Assembly (NCBI GenBank): GCA_946480965.1
Contig: CAMLMI010000055.1
Coordinates: 1 to 18,113 of the forward strand
DNA: 18,113 nt
Source of the DNA: an uncultured Verrucomicrobiales bacterium
GTDB lineage: Bacteria; Verrucomicrobiota; Verrucomicrobiae; Limisphaerales; CANJSG01
Direction: 5' to 3'
Made by a program: the position numbers and the translations under genes. Positions within the stretch are counted from its first letter, which is position 1, and each line of letters starts with the position of its first letter. Positions 6,576-14,028 of the stretch are shown one piece after another. The notes below the pieces were generated by a model, which ran no database searches, was not told the origin of the DNA, and was given only the letters and a program-made list of their open reading frames with translations.

Positions 6576-8075
6576 ATGTCGCCCCTGCTGATCCTTTCCT
6601 GCATCGCCGCCTACTTCTGCTGCCTGCTGCTCATCGCCTGGTTCACCAGCCGCGGCGCGGGCAACGCGGGCTACTTCCTCGGGAACAAGGCCTCGCCCTG
6701 GTATGCCGTCGCTTTCGGGCTGATCGGCGATTCGCTGTCGGGCGTCACTTTCATCTCCGTGCCCGGCACGGTGGCTAACGACCAGTTCAACTATCTCCAG
6801 GTCGTGCTCGGCTACGTCTTCGGCTACCTCGTCATCTCCGAGATCTTGTTGCCGCTCTTCTACCGGCTGAACCTCACTTCCATCTACACCGTGCTGGGAC
6901 GGCGGCTCGGGCCGATGGCGCAACGCACCGGCTCGGCCTTCTTCCTCCTCTCGCGGCTGCTGGGCGCGGCGGCGCGGCTCTACCTGGCGGTGGGCGTGAT
7001 CCAGACGTTTGTCTTTGATCGGTGGAACGTGCCCTTCGCCGTATCCGTCACCCTCATCATCGGCCTGATGCTGGCCTACACCTACAAGGGCGGGATCAAG
7101 ACGCTGGTCTGGACCGACACCTTCCAGTCCGCCTTTCTGTTGCTCGGCGTGGGCTTGTCGGTCGTCTTCATCGCGCGCGAACTCGGCCTTGGACCGGCGG
7201 AGATGGTCCGGCGCATCGCGGACAGCGGCATGGCGCAGACGTTCTTCTGGGACTGGAAGGAGAAGAGCTATTTCTGGAAGCAGTTCCTCGGAGGGGCCTT
7301 CATCGCGGTCTGCATGACCGGTCTCGACCAGAACATGATGCAGAAGAACCTGAGCTGCCGTTCGCTTGGCGAAGCGCAGAAGAACATCCGCTGGTTCGGC
7401 ATCGTGGTGGTCTTCGTGAACCTGCTGTTCCTCGGCCTCGGCGTGCTGCTCTACCAATACGCCCAGGCCAAGGGCATCGCGGTGCCGACGCGGACCGACG
7501 ACCTGTTCCCGACCCTCGCGCTCCAGCATCTCGGCACGGCTGCGGCCATCGTCTTCGTGCTCGGCCTCACGGCGGCGACCTTCTCCAGCGCCGACTCGGT
7601 GCTGACCACGCTGACGACGTCCTTCTGCATCGACATCCTCGGTTGGGAACGCGGCGAAGCGCTGAGCGAGGAGCGGAAGACGCGGTTGCGGCACATCTTC
7701 CACGTGATGTTCGCCGTGCTGTTGCTGGCGACGATCCTGGTGATCAAGGCCGTGGCCAGCCAGGCGGTGATTGGCATCATCCTCAAGGTCGCCAACTACA
7801 CCTATGGGCCGCTGCTCGGGCTCTTCGCCTTCGCGCTGCTGCGGGGTTGGCTGGCGCGCCGCGCGGGCGGAGGAGACGACTTGCCGCCGCTGCACCCGGT
7901 GCTGACTCCCGTCGCGTGCCTTGCGCCGCCGGTGCTCTGCTGGGTGCTGGACCGGTATTCGCGCGAATGGCTCGGCGGCTATGCCTTCGGCAACGAGCTG
8001 CTGATCGTGAACGGCGCGATCACCTTCGGATTGCTCGCGGCGGTCTGGGCCTTGGGCGGGAGGCGGACCGTTTAG
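6576..8075 (+). CDS. Sodium:solute symporter (SSS family)
   Basis: This 499-residue polytopic inner-membrane protein belongs to the SSS family (LeuT fold), which couples sodium entry to uptake of a sugar, amino acid, vitamin or organic acid. Family features in order: an N-terminal helix with YFLGNKASPWYAVAFGLIGD (33-52), the TM1 break around GDSLSGVTFISVPG (51-64), YKGGIKTLVWTDTFQS (170-185), TGLDQNMMQKNLSCRS (248-263), and the sodium-site helix GLTAATFSSADSVLTTL (330-346). In that helix, S337/S338 match the paired serines of the Na2 site in vSGLT-type proteins. The ATG at 6576 has no clear Shine-Dalgarno. About 13 hydrophobic segments are expected. The substrate is not predictable. The gene converges on the M48 protease gene. 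Confidence 0.93.
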   Translation: MSPLLILSCIAAYFCCLLLIAWFTSRGAGNAGYFLGNKASPWYAVAFGLIGDSLSGVTFISVPGTVANDQFNYLQVVLGYVFGYLVISEILLPLFYRLNLTSIYTVLGRRLGPMAQRTGSAFFLLSRLLGAAARLYLAVGVIQTFVFDRWNVPFAVSVTLIIGLMLAYTYKGGIKTLVWTDTFQSAFLLLGVGLSVVFIARELGLGPAEMVRRIADSGMAQTFFWDWKEKSYFWKQFLGGAFIAVCMTGLDQNMMQKNLSCRSLGEAQKNIRWFGIVVVFVNLLFLGLGVLLYQYAQAKGIAVPTRTDDLFPTLALQHLGTAAAIVFVLGLTAATFSSADSVLTTLTTSFCIDILGWERGEALSEERKTRLRHIFHVMFAVLLLATILVIKAVASQAVIGIILKVANYTYGPLLGLFAFALLRGWLARRAGGGDDLPPLHPVLTPVACLAPPVLCWVLDRYSREWLGGYAFGNELLIVNGAITFGLLAAVWALGGRRTV

Positions 8076-8101
8076 CCGGAGCGCGGACGCCCACGTCCGC
8101 G
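8075..8101. repeat. Short palindromic element between convergent genes
   Basis: CGCGGACG (8082-8089) and CGTCCGCG (8094-8101) form a perfect 8-bp stem with a 4-base loop, starting right after the SSS stop. The leading 12 bases GCCGGAGCGCGG (8075-8086) recur at 9133-9144. It lies between two convergent genes and could help end transcription from both sides, but it has no T-run. Confidence 0.55.
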
Positions 8102-8148
8102 AGGCGGCGCTCTTCGTCGGGATGGCGGATTCCTGTTCCCGTCTCGAG

Positions 8149-8943
8149 TCACTTCGGCATCTGCGCCTTGGCTTCCGGCAGCCAGCCTTGGATCTGCTGG
8201 ATGCGGGTCTGGTCCAGCGGGTGGGTGCGAAGGAACCAGGGGGCGCTGTCGCCGCCCGCCTTCTTCGCGAAGTCGGAAAAACGCTGCCAGAAACCGACGG
8301 CCGCTTCCGGGTCGTAGCCCGCGCGTGCCATGTAGATCAGGCCGATGTGGTCCGCCTCGCTCTCCTGGGCCCGCGTGTGCGGCAGCACCGCTCCGAGCTG
8401 GGCGCCGATGCCATAGACCTGGCTGGCCAGGGCGATCTTCTCCGCACTGACGCCCTTGGCCGAAGCGACAGCCCCACCGATCTGCCCGAGCGCGCTGACA
8501 CCGGCGGCCGTGGTCATGCGTTCCCCGCCGTGGCGCGCGACGGCATGGGCGACCTCATGGCCGATCACCACGGCCAAGCCCGCCTCGTCCTTCGTGATCG
8601 GGAGGATGCCGGTATAGACGCCCACCTTGCCGCCCGGCAGGCAGAAGGCGTTGGCCTGCGGGCTGTCGAACAGGACGAACTCCCACTGTGCGTTCGGCAT
8701 GTCGGGCTGGGCCACGGCGGCGATCTTCTGGCCGACCTTCTTGAGCAGCGCGTTGGCGGCGGGATCGGTGCTGATCTTCTGCTCCTTCTTCATCTGGTCG
8801 AAGCTGGCCAGCCCGAGCTGCATCTCCTCGCTCTGCGAATAGATGTTCACCTGGCGGCGGCCGGTGACGGCGACGGTGTTGCAGGCGACGAACAGGGGAA
8901 CGGCGATCAGGACGGCGAGACCGGACAGCAGGACGCGTTTCAT
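8149..8943 (-). CDS. M48-family zinc metalloprotease, lipoprotein
   Basis: This 264-residue protease belongs to the M48 (Oma1/LoiP/BepA-like) group, which trims or degrades damaged envelope proteins. A lipoprotein signal is present: MKRV, a hydrophobic core and the lipobox LFVAC, with C21 as the lipidated residue. The zinc site is complete: H129-E-V-A-H133 in VIGHEVAHAVARHGGER, with E194 as third ligand in ESEADHIGLIYMARAGYDP. The conserved THPLDQTRIQQI sits at 240-251. There is no TPR region, so it resembles the short YcaL/LoiP type rather than BepA. The ATG is at 8943. A perfect palindrome GCTTGCGCAAGC (8952-8963) lies just upstream of the start. It diverges from the small ParB-motif membrane protein gene. 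Confidence 0.93.
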   Translation of the reverse strand: MKRVLLSGLAVLIAVPLFVACNTVAVTGRRQVNIYSQSEEMQLGLASFDQMKKEQKISTDPAANALLKKVGQKIAAVAQPDMPNAQWEFVLFDSPQANAFCLPGGKVGVYTGILPITKDEAGLAVVIGHEVAHAVARHGGERMTTAAGVSALGQIGGAVASAKGVSAEKIALASQVYGIGAQLGAVLPHTRAQESEADHIGLIYMARAGYDPEAAVGFWQRFSDFAKKAGGDSAPWFLRTHPLDQTRIQQIQGWLPEAKAQMPK

Positions 8944-9018
8944 GCCGGAGAGCTTGCGCAAGCGCGGCGGATTCTCAAGCGACGGTTGGGGCGGACGGAC
9001 TGGAGGGATCGAGGCAAT

Positions 9019-9105
9019 CGTCCTCGTTCTCTTTCTCTTCGTCTTCGTCCCGATCAGCATTCCAGCCCCTTCGCGGGCGAGAACGAGAGCGAGGACGAGG
9101 ACGAG
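9019..9105. repeat. Polypyrimidine/polypurine inverted repeat
   Basis: A pyrimidine-rich arm built from TCGTCCTCGTTCTC-like units (9019-9050) faces a purine-rich arm built from GAGAACGAGAGCGAGGACGA-type units (9076-9105). The outermost 20 bases pair with three mismatches, and the arms are separated by about 25 bases. The 6-base rhythm (GAGGAC/GAGAAC) suggests slippage growth. It lies in the 221-base divergent spacer between the M48 protease and the small membrane protein. Confidence 0.7.
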
Positions 9106-9149
9106 CCGGGCCGACGGGCGCTTCGGCATTGTGCCGGAGCGCGGTTTTG

Positions 9150-9156
9150 AAGGAGG
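9150..9156 (+). promoter_or_regulatory. Strong Shine-Dalgarno site that fixes the GTG start at 9165
   Basis: AAGGAGG stands eight bases before the GTG at 9165. It is the only near-perfect ribosome binding site I see in this window and decides between this start and an upstream TTG-type start at 9129. Confidence 0.8.
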
Positions 9157-9164
9157 CTGCGCGC

Positions 9165-9554
9165 GTGTCGAAGCCAGCATTGGGACGCGGATTGGATTCC
9201 CTGATGAAGCCATCGGCCGGAGAACCGGCCCAGACGGTGCGCATCACCGTGCCCGCGAATGACGCGCCGGGCCTGCGGCAATTCCTCAACCGCCGCGCGG
9301 AAGCGAATACCCACGTCGAGGCCGAATCTGAAGCGCCCGCTGCCCAGCCTTCCATCCCATCCGAAGCCCGAGAAACCACCCCGGTGTGGATCGGTGCCGT
9401 CCTGCTCGCGGCCGACGCGGTGGTGGTGGGGCTTTCGGCCGTGCTGCTGGCCCAAGGCCAGTCGCTGCCTCTCCAAGCGATCGGATGCGCCGGGATCGTG
9501 GCCGGAGCCGTTCTGGGAGTGCTGGGCGTGAGCCTGTGGAGCCGTTCGCGCTGA
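9165..9554 (+). CDS. Small two-helix membrane protein with ParB-like N-terminal motif
   Basis: This 129-residue protein belongs to no family that I recognise. From the GTG start it reads MSKPALGRGLDSLMKPSAG, matching the N-terminal LGRGL-x-x-L peptide of chromosomal ParB proteins, which is the part that touches ParA. None of the rest of ParB follows: no GERR motif, no helix-turn-helix and no dimer domain. Residues about 20-70 are a polar, probably disordered linker. They are followed by two hydrophobic helices (about 72-93, VWIGAVLLAADAVVVGLSAV; and about 99-122, AIGCAGIVAGAVLGVLGVSLW) and a short basic tail (SRSR). N-terminus and C-terminus would both be cytoplasmic. The inference is a membrane receptor for a ParA/MinD-type ATPase; the motif match is short, so this stays tentative. 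Confidence 0.72.
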   Translation: MSKPALGRGLDSLMKPSAGEPAQTVRITVPANDAPGLRQFLNRRAEANTHVEAESEAPAAQPSIPSEARETTPVWIGAVLLAADAVVVGLSAVLLAQGQSLPLQAIGCAGIVAGAVLGVLGVSLWSRSR

Positions 9555-9638
9555 CCGAGAGCGTTGGCGGGGGGAAGAGGTCGGCCAGATCGAGGGCTGG
9601 TTCAGAACGGGATGCTTCGCGTCTCTGGCTCCGGTGAG

Positions 9639-9696
9639 CTTCCGGTTCTGGGCATCCGGAAGAGGACGCGCCACTCCGGGCTTTCCCGGCGGGAAA
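9639..9696. other. Two palindromes in the dapB upstream region
   Basis: CTTCCGG (9639-9645) and CCGGAAG (9656-9662) form a 7-bp stem with a 10-base loop. TTTCCCG-G-CGGGAAA (9682-9696) is a perfect 15-base palindrome ending 25 bases before the dapB ATG. The second has the size and place of an operator, but no known regulator motif is recognised. Either may simply be a hairpin after the upstream gene. Confidence 0.35.
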
Positions 9697-9721
9697 CCTT
9701 CCGCCCACACTCCCTCCCATC

Positions 9722-10456
9722 ATGACGAAGATCCTCATCAACGGTTCCAAAGGCCGCATGGGCCAGGCCCTCATCGCCTGCGCCGCCCAGCATCCGAACC
9801 TCCAGGTCGTCGCCGCCGTCGATCAGGGCGACGACATCGCCGCGAAGGTCCCGCAGTGCGACGCCGTCATCGACTTCAGCTTCCACAACGTCACCGCCGG
9901 CGTCGCCGCCCTCTGCGCCCAGCACGGCAAGGCCCTCGTCATCGGCACCACCGGCCATTCCGAAGCCGAGAAATCGGAAATCAGAAACCTTCAATCGAAG
10001 ATCCCCATCGTCTGGGCCTCCAACTACTCCACGGGCGTGAACACCCTGTTCTGGCTCACGCGCAAGGCCGCCGAAATTCTCGGGCCGTCCTTCGATCTCG
10101 AAGTCGTGGAGATGCACCACCGCATGAAGAAGGACGCCCCCAGCGGCACCGCCACCACGTTGCTGGAGATCCTGGGCGACGTCCGCAAGGTCCAGCTGGA
10201 GGAACAGCTCCGCCACGGCCGCCAGGGCATCACCGGCGAACGCACTTCGTCCGAGATCGGCATCCACGCCGTGCGCGGCGGCGACGTGGTGGGCGACCAC
10301 ACCGTGATCTTCGCGGCTTTGGGCGAGCGCGTGGAACTGACCCACAAGGCCAGCAGCCGCGACACCTTCGCCAACGGCGCTCTCCGCGCCTCCGCGTGGG
10401 TCGTCGGCAAACCGCCAGGCATCTACTCGATGCAGGACGTGCTGGGGCTGAAGTGA
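9722..10456 (+). CDS. dapB: 4-hydroxy-tetrahydrodipicolinate reductase
   Basis: This 244-residue DapB reduces 4-hydroxy-tetrahydrodipicolinate with NAD(P)H in the diaminopimelate/lysine pathway. The nucleotide-binding loop NGSKGRMGQAL (7-17) opens the protein, followed by VIDFSFHNVT (49-58) and GTTGHS (75-80). The signature MHHRMKKDAPSGTA (131-144) holds the catalytic His (H132) and Lys (K136). RGGDVVGDHTV (185-195) is also typical. The length is slightly short of E. coli DapB (273) but normal for the family. dapA is not adjacent. The ATG at 9722 follows CTCCCATC, with no Shine-Dalgarno. Confidence 0.97.
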   Translation: MTKILINGSKGRMGQALIACAAQHPNLQVVAAVDQGDDIAAKVPQCDAVIDFSFHNVTAGVAALCAQHGKALVIGTTGHSEAEKSEIRNLQSKIPIVWASNYSTGVNTLFWLTRKAAEILGPSFDLEVVEMHHRMKKDAPSGTATTLLEILGDVRKVQLEEQLRHGRQGITGERTSSEIGIHAVRGGDVVGDHTVIFAALGERVELTHKASSRDTFANGALRASAWVVGKPPGIYSMQDVLGLK

Positions 10457-10531
10457 GGCTTCGCCCGCAGCGTGAGCCGACGGGCGTTTGGAGAGACGGA
10501 GCAAGAGCCCACGCAAGGGCGAAAAACTGCT

Positions 10532-10575
10532 CCGGGGCGGCAGAGCCGACGTTTCTGTCGCCCCCGGGTTTTAAC
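10532..10575 (+). terminator. Candidate intrinsic terminator of dapB
   Basis: About 75 bases after the dapB stop, CCGGGGCGGCAGA (10532-10544) pairs with TCTGTCGCCCCCGG (10553-10566) with one bulge and one G-T pair, enclosing a short loop. The stem is followed directly by GTTTTAA. A long GC stem plus a short T-run suits rho-independent termination, though four Ts is weak. The rest of the 244-base spacer to the convergent gene shows no other feature. Confidence 0.45.
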
Positions 10576-10700
10576 AGCGCAAGCCTGGTCGGCCCGCGCC
10601 GCGCCGCTTTGTGGTGCTGGCTGCACCAGGAACCCGCTCCCACCAGCGGTCTTCGCCATCGGGTTCGTGCCCGGTCCAGCTCGCAGAAGATCGTTCGGAG

Positions 10701-12338
10701 CTACTTCGCGGCCGTGGCCCCGGTGTATTCCAGGCGGATGATCTGCGTGTCCTTGTTGTTGCCCCAGGCGGAGCCCCACTCGATCAGGTAGAGGCAGCCG
10801 TCGGCGCCCAGCTCCATGTCCATCGGACGCTTGAAGGTCATGTTGGGGCAGAAGCGTTCCATCTTCGGTTTGCCGTCGGGGCCCTTGGCGATGTTGCTGT
10901 TTTCGTCGAGGTGCACGGCGATGATCCAGTTGCGGGACCATTCGTAGATGAAGAGGCAACGGTCGAACTCCTTCGGCAGCTTGTGCGGGTTCTTCACCGT
11001 CTCGTCGTAGTAATAGACGGGGCCGGCCATCGCGGTCCGGCCGCCGCCGCCGTTGACGGCGGGGAAGCGCGTGGAGGGCGAGTGCGGATACCAGATGAAG
11101 GCGGGCTGGGTGGGCGGAAGCTCCTTCACGCCGGTGTTGTTCGGCGAGGTGTTCACCGGCTTGGCGGGATCGTAGAAGACGGGTTCTCCGGCGGTGTAGG
11201 ACTCGGGCTTCTTGAGGTCGGCGGGCACGGGTTCTCCCTTGTCCTTCGCGGCCTTCACGGCGGCGTTGTAGGCCTCCATTTCCTTGGTGAACTTGGCCCG
11301 GGCCTCGAAATCGACCTTGGCGTAGGGGCGGTTGTCGCCGCGCGAATAGGGCCAGCCGAAGAAGCCAGGCTGCTTGGCCTGCATGACGGCGTCGAAGCCG
11401 CCCGGGCCGCGCTTGGGATCGAGGCCGCCGGCGTCGGGACCGACGTCGCCCCAGTAGAGGATGCCGGTCTTTTGATCGACGGCGAGGCGGTAGCCGTTGC
11501 GCGTGCCCTTCACATAAACCTCGGGCCGGGTGCCGGGTGTGCCGGGCGGGAAGAGGTTGCCGGGCGGAATCGTGTAGCCGCCTTCGGGCTTGGGCTTCAC
11601 GCGGCTGATGCCACCGCGCAGGTCGTTCATGTTCGCGGAGGATTTCTGCGCGTCCCACGCGGAACGACCGGGGCGTTCGTCGGAAGGGGAGAAGCCGTCG
11701 GAATCGAAGGGGTTCGTGTTGTCGCCGATGGCCACGTAGAGGTTGCCGGCGGCGTCGAAGCCGAGCGAACCGCCGACGTGGCAGCACTCGTCGCGCTGGG
11801 TCTCCACGTCGAGGATGGTGACGGCGGAGGCGAGGTCGAGCTGGTCGCCCTTCAGGGTGTAGCGGGCGGTGCGGATGATGCCGGACTTGTTTCCTTGGGC
11901 ATTGGTCTGGGTCTCGGGCTGGGAATGGTTCAGATAGACCCAGCCGTTCTTCAGGAAATCCGGATCAAGGGTGATACCCAACAAGCCGTCCTCCAGACCG
12001 TCGAACACGGGGATCTTCGCGATGACGACGGTCTCCTTCGTGTCGGGCTTCCACAGCTTCACCACGCCCGCGCGTTCGGCCCAGAGGACGCGGCCATCCT
12101 TCGCCACAGCGAGCTCCATGGGATCGACGAGCGTGTCGCGCCATTCGCCGTCCACCACGCGGTCGGCGTCGAGGATGACTTTGCGGAAAGCGCCGTCGGT
12201 CTGGGGGCCGGTGGGCGTGGGGGAGTCGGACTTGGGGGCGGCGGCCGGGGTCTGGGTCTCGGCGGCGTGGAGGGAAACCGCTCCGGCCAGGGCAAGGCCC
12301 AGGGGAAGGACGCGGCGCAGGCGGGACAGGGGGTTCAT
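10701..12338 (-). CDS. Secreted glucose/sorbosone dehydrogenase-family beta-propeller protein
   Basis: This 545-residue exported protein is of the PQQ-type soluble glucose/sorbosone dehydrogenase (GSDH) fold, a six-bladed propeller that oxidises sugars. A signal peptide is visible (basic MNPLSRLRR, hydrophobic LPLGLALAGAVSL, cleavage around HAA-E). Family segments: DPMELAVAKDGRVLWAERAG, EDGLLGITLDPDF, the histidine-bearing ECCHVGGSLGFDAAGNLYVAIGD (split: ECCHVGGSLGFD, AAGNLYVAIGD), GTRNGYRLAVD, GFFGWPYSRGDNRP and the closing GADGCLYLIEWGSAWGNN. A charged insertion between blades (about residues 345-400; FEARAKFTKEMEAYN, AAKDKGEPVPADLKK) is unusual. No ThuA, PKD or cytochrome c domain is attached, though many relatives in Verrucomicrobiota and Planctomycetota have them. 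Whether it binds PQQ or is a structural propeller cannot be decided here. Confidence 0.85.
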   Translation of the reverse strand: MNPLSRLRRVLPLGLALAGAVSLHAAETQTPAAAPKSDSPTPTGPQTDGAFRKVILDADRVVDGEWRDTLVDPMELAVAKDGRVLWAERAGVVKLWKPDTKETVVIAKIPVFDGLEDGLLGITLDPDFLKNGWVYLNHSQPETQTNAQGNKSGIIRTARYTLKGDQLDLASAVTILDVETQRDECCHVGGSLGFDAAGNLYVAIGDNTNPFDSDGFSPSDERPGRSAWDAQKSSANMNDLRGGISRVKPKPEGGYTIPPGNLFPPGTPGTRPEVYVKGTRNGYRLAVDQKTGILYWGDVGPDAGGLDPKRGPGGFDAVMQAKQPGFFGWPYSRGDNRPYAKVDFEARAKFTKEMEAYNAAVKAAKDKGEPVPADLKKPESYTAGEPVFYDPAKPVNTSPNNTGVKELPPTQPAFIWYPHSPSTRFPAVNGGGGRTAMAGPVYYYDETVKNPHKLPKEFDRCLFIYEWSRNWIIAVHLDENSNIAKGPDGKPKMERFCPNMTFKRPMDMELGADGCLYLIEWGSAWGNNKDTQIIRLEYTGATAAK

Positions 12339-12418
12339 GCGGCAGCAATGGACTGCTGGAACGCCGGGGGAATTCAACGCCCGAAAACGGGGAGGACCGC
12401 GACTCGAACCGATGCCGC

Positions 12419-12515
12419 CGTAACGCCGACATCCGGTCGGCGAGGACGTCCTCCGCCGGAGTGCGCCCCGGCAAGCGCGACGCTTGCGATACGGCCGACG
12501 GGACGTCGGCGCTAC
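12419..12515. repeat. Palindrome-bounded intergenic element (BIME/MITE-like)
   Basis: The ends, CGTAACGCCGACATCCGG (from 12419) and the reverse complement of GACGGGACGTCGGCGCTACG (to 12515), are inverted copies at 20 of 23 bases. Inside lie the perfect palindrome GAGGACGTCCTC and the hairpin AAGCG-CGA-CGCTT. The right end is shared with 6413-6430. It occupies the 257-base divergent spacer between the GSDH-like gene and the M20 peptidase gene; no gene is seen there. Confidence 0.75.
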
Positions 12516-12595
12516 GGCAGGAGCTGTCTCCCGCCCCGACCATCCACTTCCCCCTTGCCGCGCCCGTCCGCCTGCGGCCCTCTTGGGCGCAAATC

Positions 12596-13969
12596 ATGCA
12601 AGCCGTCCTCGACTACCTCGACGCGAACCACGACCGGTTCCTGAAGGAACTCTGCGACTACCTCCGCTTCCCCAGCGTCTCGGCCCAGCCGAACCACGCC
12701 CCGGACCTCGCCGCCTGCGGCCAGTGGCTCCTAAACCATTGCCGCGAGATCGGCCTCGAAGCCGACCTGCATCCCACCGCCGGCAATCCCATCCTCGTGG
12801 CCCGCACCCCGCGCAAAGCCGGCAAGAAGAAGCCTCACTACATGGTCTACGGCCACTACGACGTGCAGCCGGCCGAACCCTTCGACCTGTGGAAGACGCC
12901 GCCTTTCGAACCCCGCATCGAGGGCTGCAACCTCTTCGCCCGCGGCGCCTGCGACAACAAGGGCCAGAACTTCGCCCACCTGAAAGCCGTCGAGGCCTAT
13001 CTCAAGACCGGCACGGAACTTCCCTGCGACCTCACCTTTGTCATCGAGGGCGAGGAAGAAGTCGGCAGCAAGAGCCTGGTGCCCTTCATCAAGTCGCAGA
13101 AGGCCGCGCTGAAGTGCGACACCATCGTCATCTCCGACAACGGCATTCCGCAGAAGAACCTGCCCGCCCTGACCTACGCCCTGCGCGGCATCGTGGCCGT
13201 GGAGGTGAAGCTCACCGGCCCCAGCCGCGACCTGCACTCCGGCCTCTTCGGCGGCAGCGTGGACAATCCCGCGATGGTCCTCTGCCAGATGCTCGCCTCC
13301 CTGCGCGACAAGGACGGCCGCATCACCATTCCCGGCTACTACAAGGACGTGCTGCCGCTCTCCAAGTTCGAGCGCGAGTCGTTCCAGCGCCTGCCGCACG
13401 ACGACAAGAAGTATGCGAAATTCCTCGGGGTGAAGGCGCTCTTCGGCGAGAAGGGCTTCACCGCCATCGAACGCAAGAGCGCGCGCCCCACGGTCGAGAT
13501 CAACGGCCTGACCAGCGGTTACCAGGGCAAGGGCAGCAAGACCATCGTCCCCTCGTGGGCCAGCGCGAAGCTGACCTTCCGCCTCGTCCCTGGCCAATCC
13601 GCCGCGAAGGTTTACAAGACCGTGCTCGCCCACCTGAAGAAGATCTGCCCGCCCACGGTGAAGATCGAGTTCGGCGACTTCCACGGCGGCGAACCCTACC
13701 TCGTCTCCCCCACCAGCCCCGCCGCGCAGGCCGCGCTCCGCACCCTGAAGCAGGCCTTCGGCAAGGAACCCGTGGTCATGCGCGAAGGCGGCTCCATCCC
13801 CATCGTGGTGGACTTCAAGAAGGTCCTCGGCGCCGACGCCCTGCTGCTCGGCCTGTCCCTGCCCGACGACGGCGCGCATTCCCCCAACGAGAAATTCGAC
13901 CTCGACCTCTTCAAACAGGGCATGCGCATGGGCGCGTATCTCTGGCAGGAACTGCCGAAGGGGAAGTGA
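12596..13969 (+). CDS. M20-family dipeptidase/metallopeptidase
   Basis: This 457-residue cytoplasmic zinc peptidase of the M20 family (carnosinase/dipeptidase branch) cleaves short peptides. The di-zinc site is complete: H87 and D89 in MVYGHYDVQPAE, D120 in ARGACDNKGQ, the catalytic and ligand glutamates in EGEEEVGSKS (E153/E154), D181 in ISDNG, and a late histidine in LPDDGAHSPNEKFDL. The dimerisation (lid) domain includes GPSRDLHSGLFGGSVDNP around 208-225, with H214 reaching into the active site of the partner subunit in relatives. There is no signal peptide. The ATG at 12596 is favoured because upstream sequence is the repeat-rich spacer, although the frame stays open to 12461. Confidence 0.95.
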   Translation: MQAVLDYLDANHDRFLKELCDYLRFPSVSAQPNHAPDLAACGQWLLNHCREIGLEADLHPTAGNPILVARTPRKAGKKKPHYMVYGHYDVQPAEPFDLWKTPPFEPRIEGCNLFARGACDNKGQNFAHLKAVEAYLKTGTELPCDLTFVIEGEEEVGSKSLVPFIKSQKAALKCDTIVISDNGIPQKNLPALTYALRGIVAVEVKLTGPSRDLHSGLFGGSVDNPAMVLCQMLASLRDKDGRITIPGYYKDVLPLSKFERESFQRLPHDDKKYAKFLGVKALFGEKGFTAIERKSARPTVEINGLTSGYQGKGSKTIVPSWASAKLTFRLVPGQSAAKVYKTVLAHLKKICPPTVKIEFGDFHGGEPYLVSPTSPAAQAALRTLKQAFGKEPVVMREGGSIPIVVDFKKVLGADALLLGLSLPDDGAHSPNEKFDLDLFKQGMRMGAYLWQELPKGK

Positions 13970-14028
13970 GGGGACTATGCGGCTCATCGTGAGCTCGGTT
14001 TCCCTGACAATTTGAACCTGAGTGGAAT

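Noticed and set aside
9968..10004. AT-richer GAAATCGGAAATCAG stretch in dapB, looking like an inserted minisatellite
   Set aside because: The protein length and the flanking DapB motifs are normal, so nothing is inserted; it is only local composition.
12395..12410. GCGACTCGAACC, also near 15070, resembling the T-loop of a minus-strand tRNA
   Set aside because: The neighbouring bases cannot form a T-stem, and no anticodon or acceptor stem is found on either strand.
10611..12644. 677-codon plus-strand open frame opposite the GSDH-like gene
   Set aside because: It is a Gly/Val/His-rich shadow of a gene with signal peptide and family motifs on the other strand.
13982..13994. GCTCA-TCG-TGAGC as a terminator after the M20 gene
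   Set aside because: The stem is only 5 bp and no adequate T-run follows.
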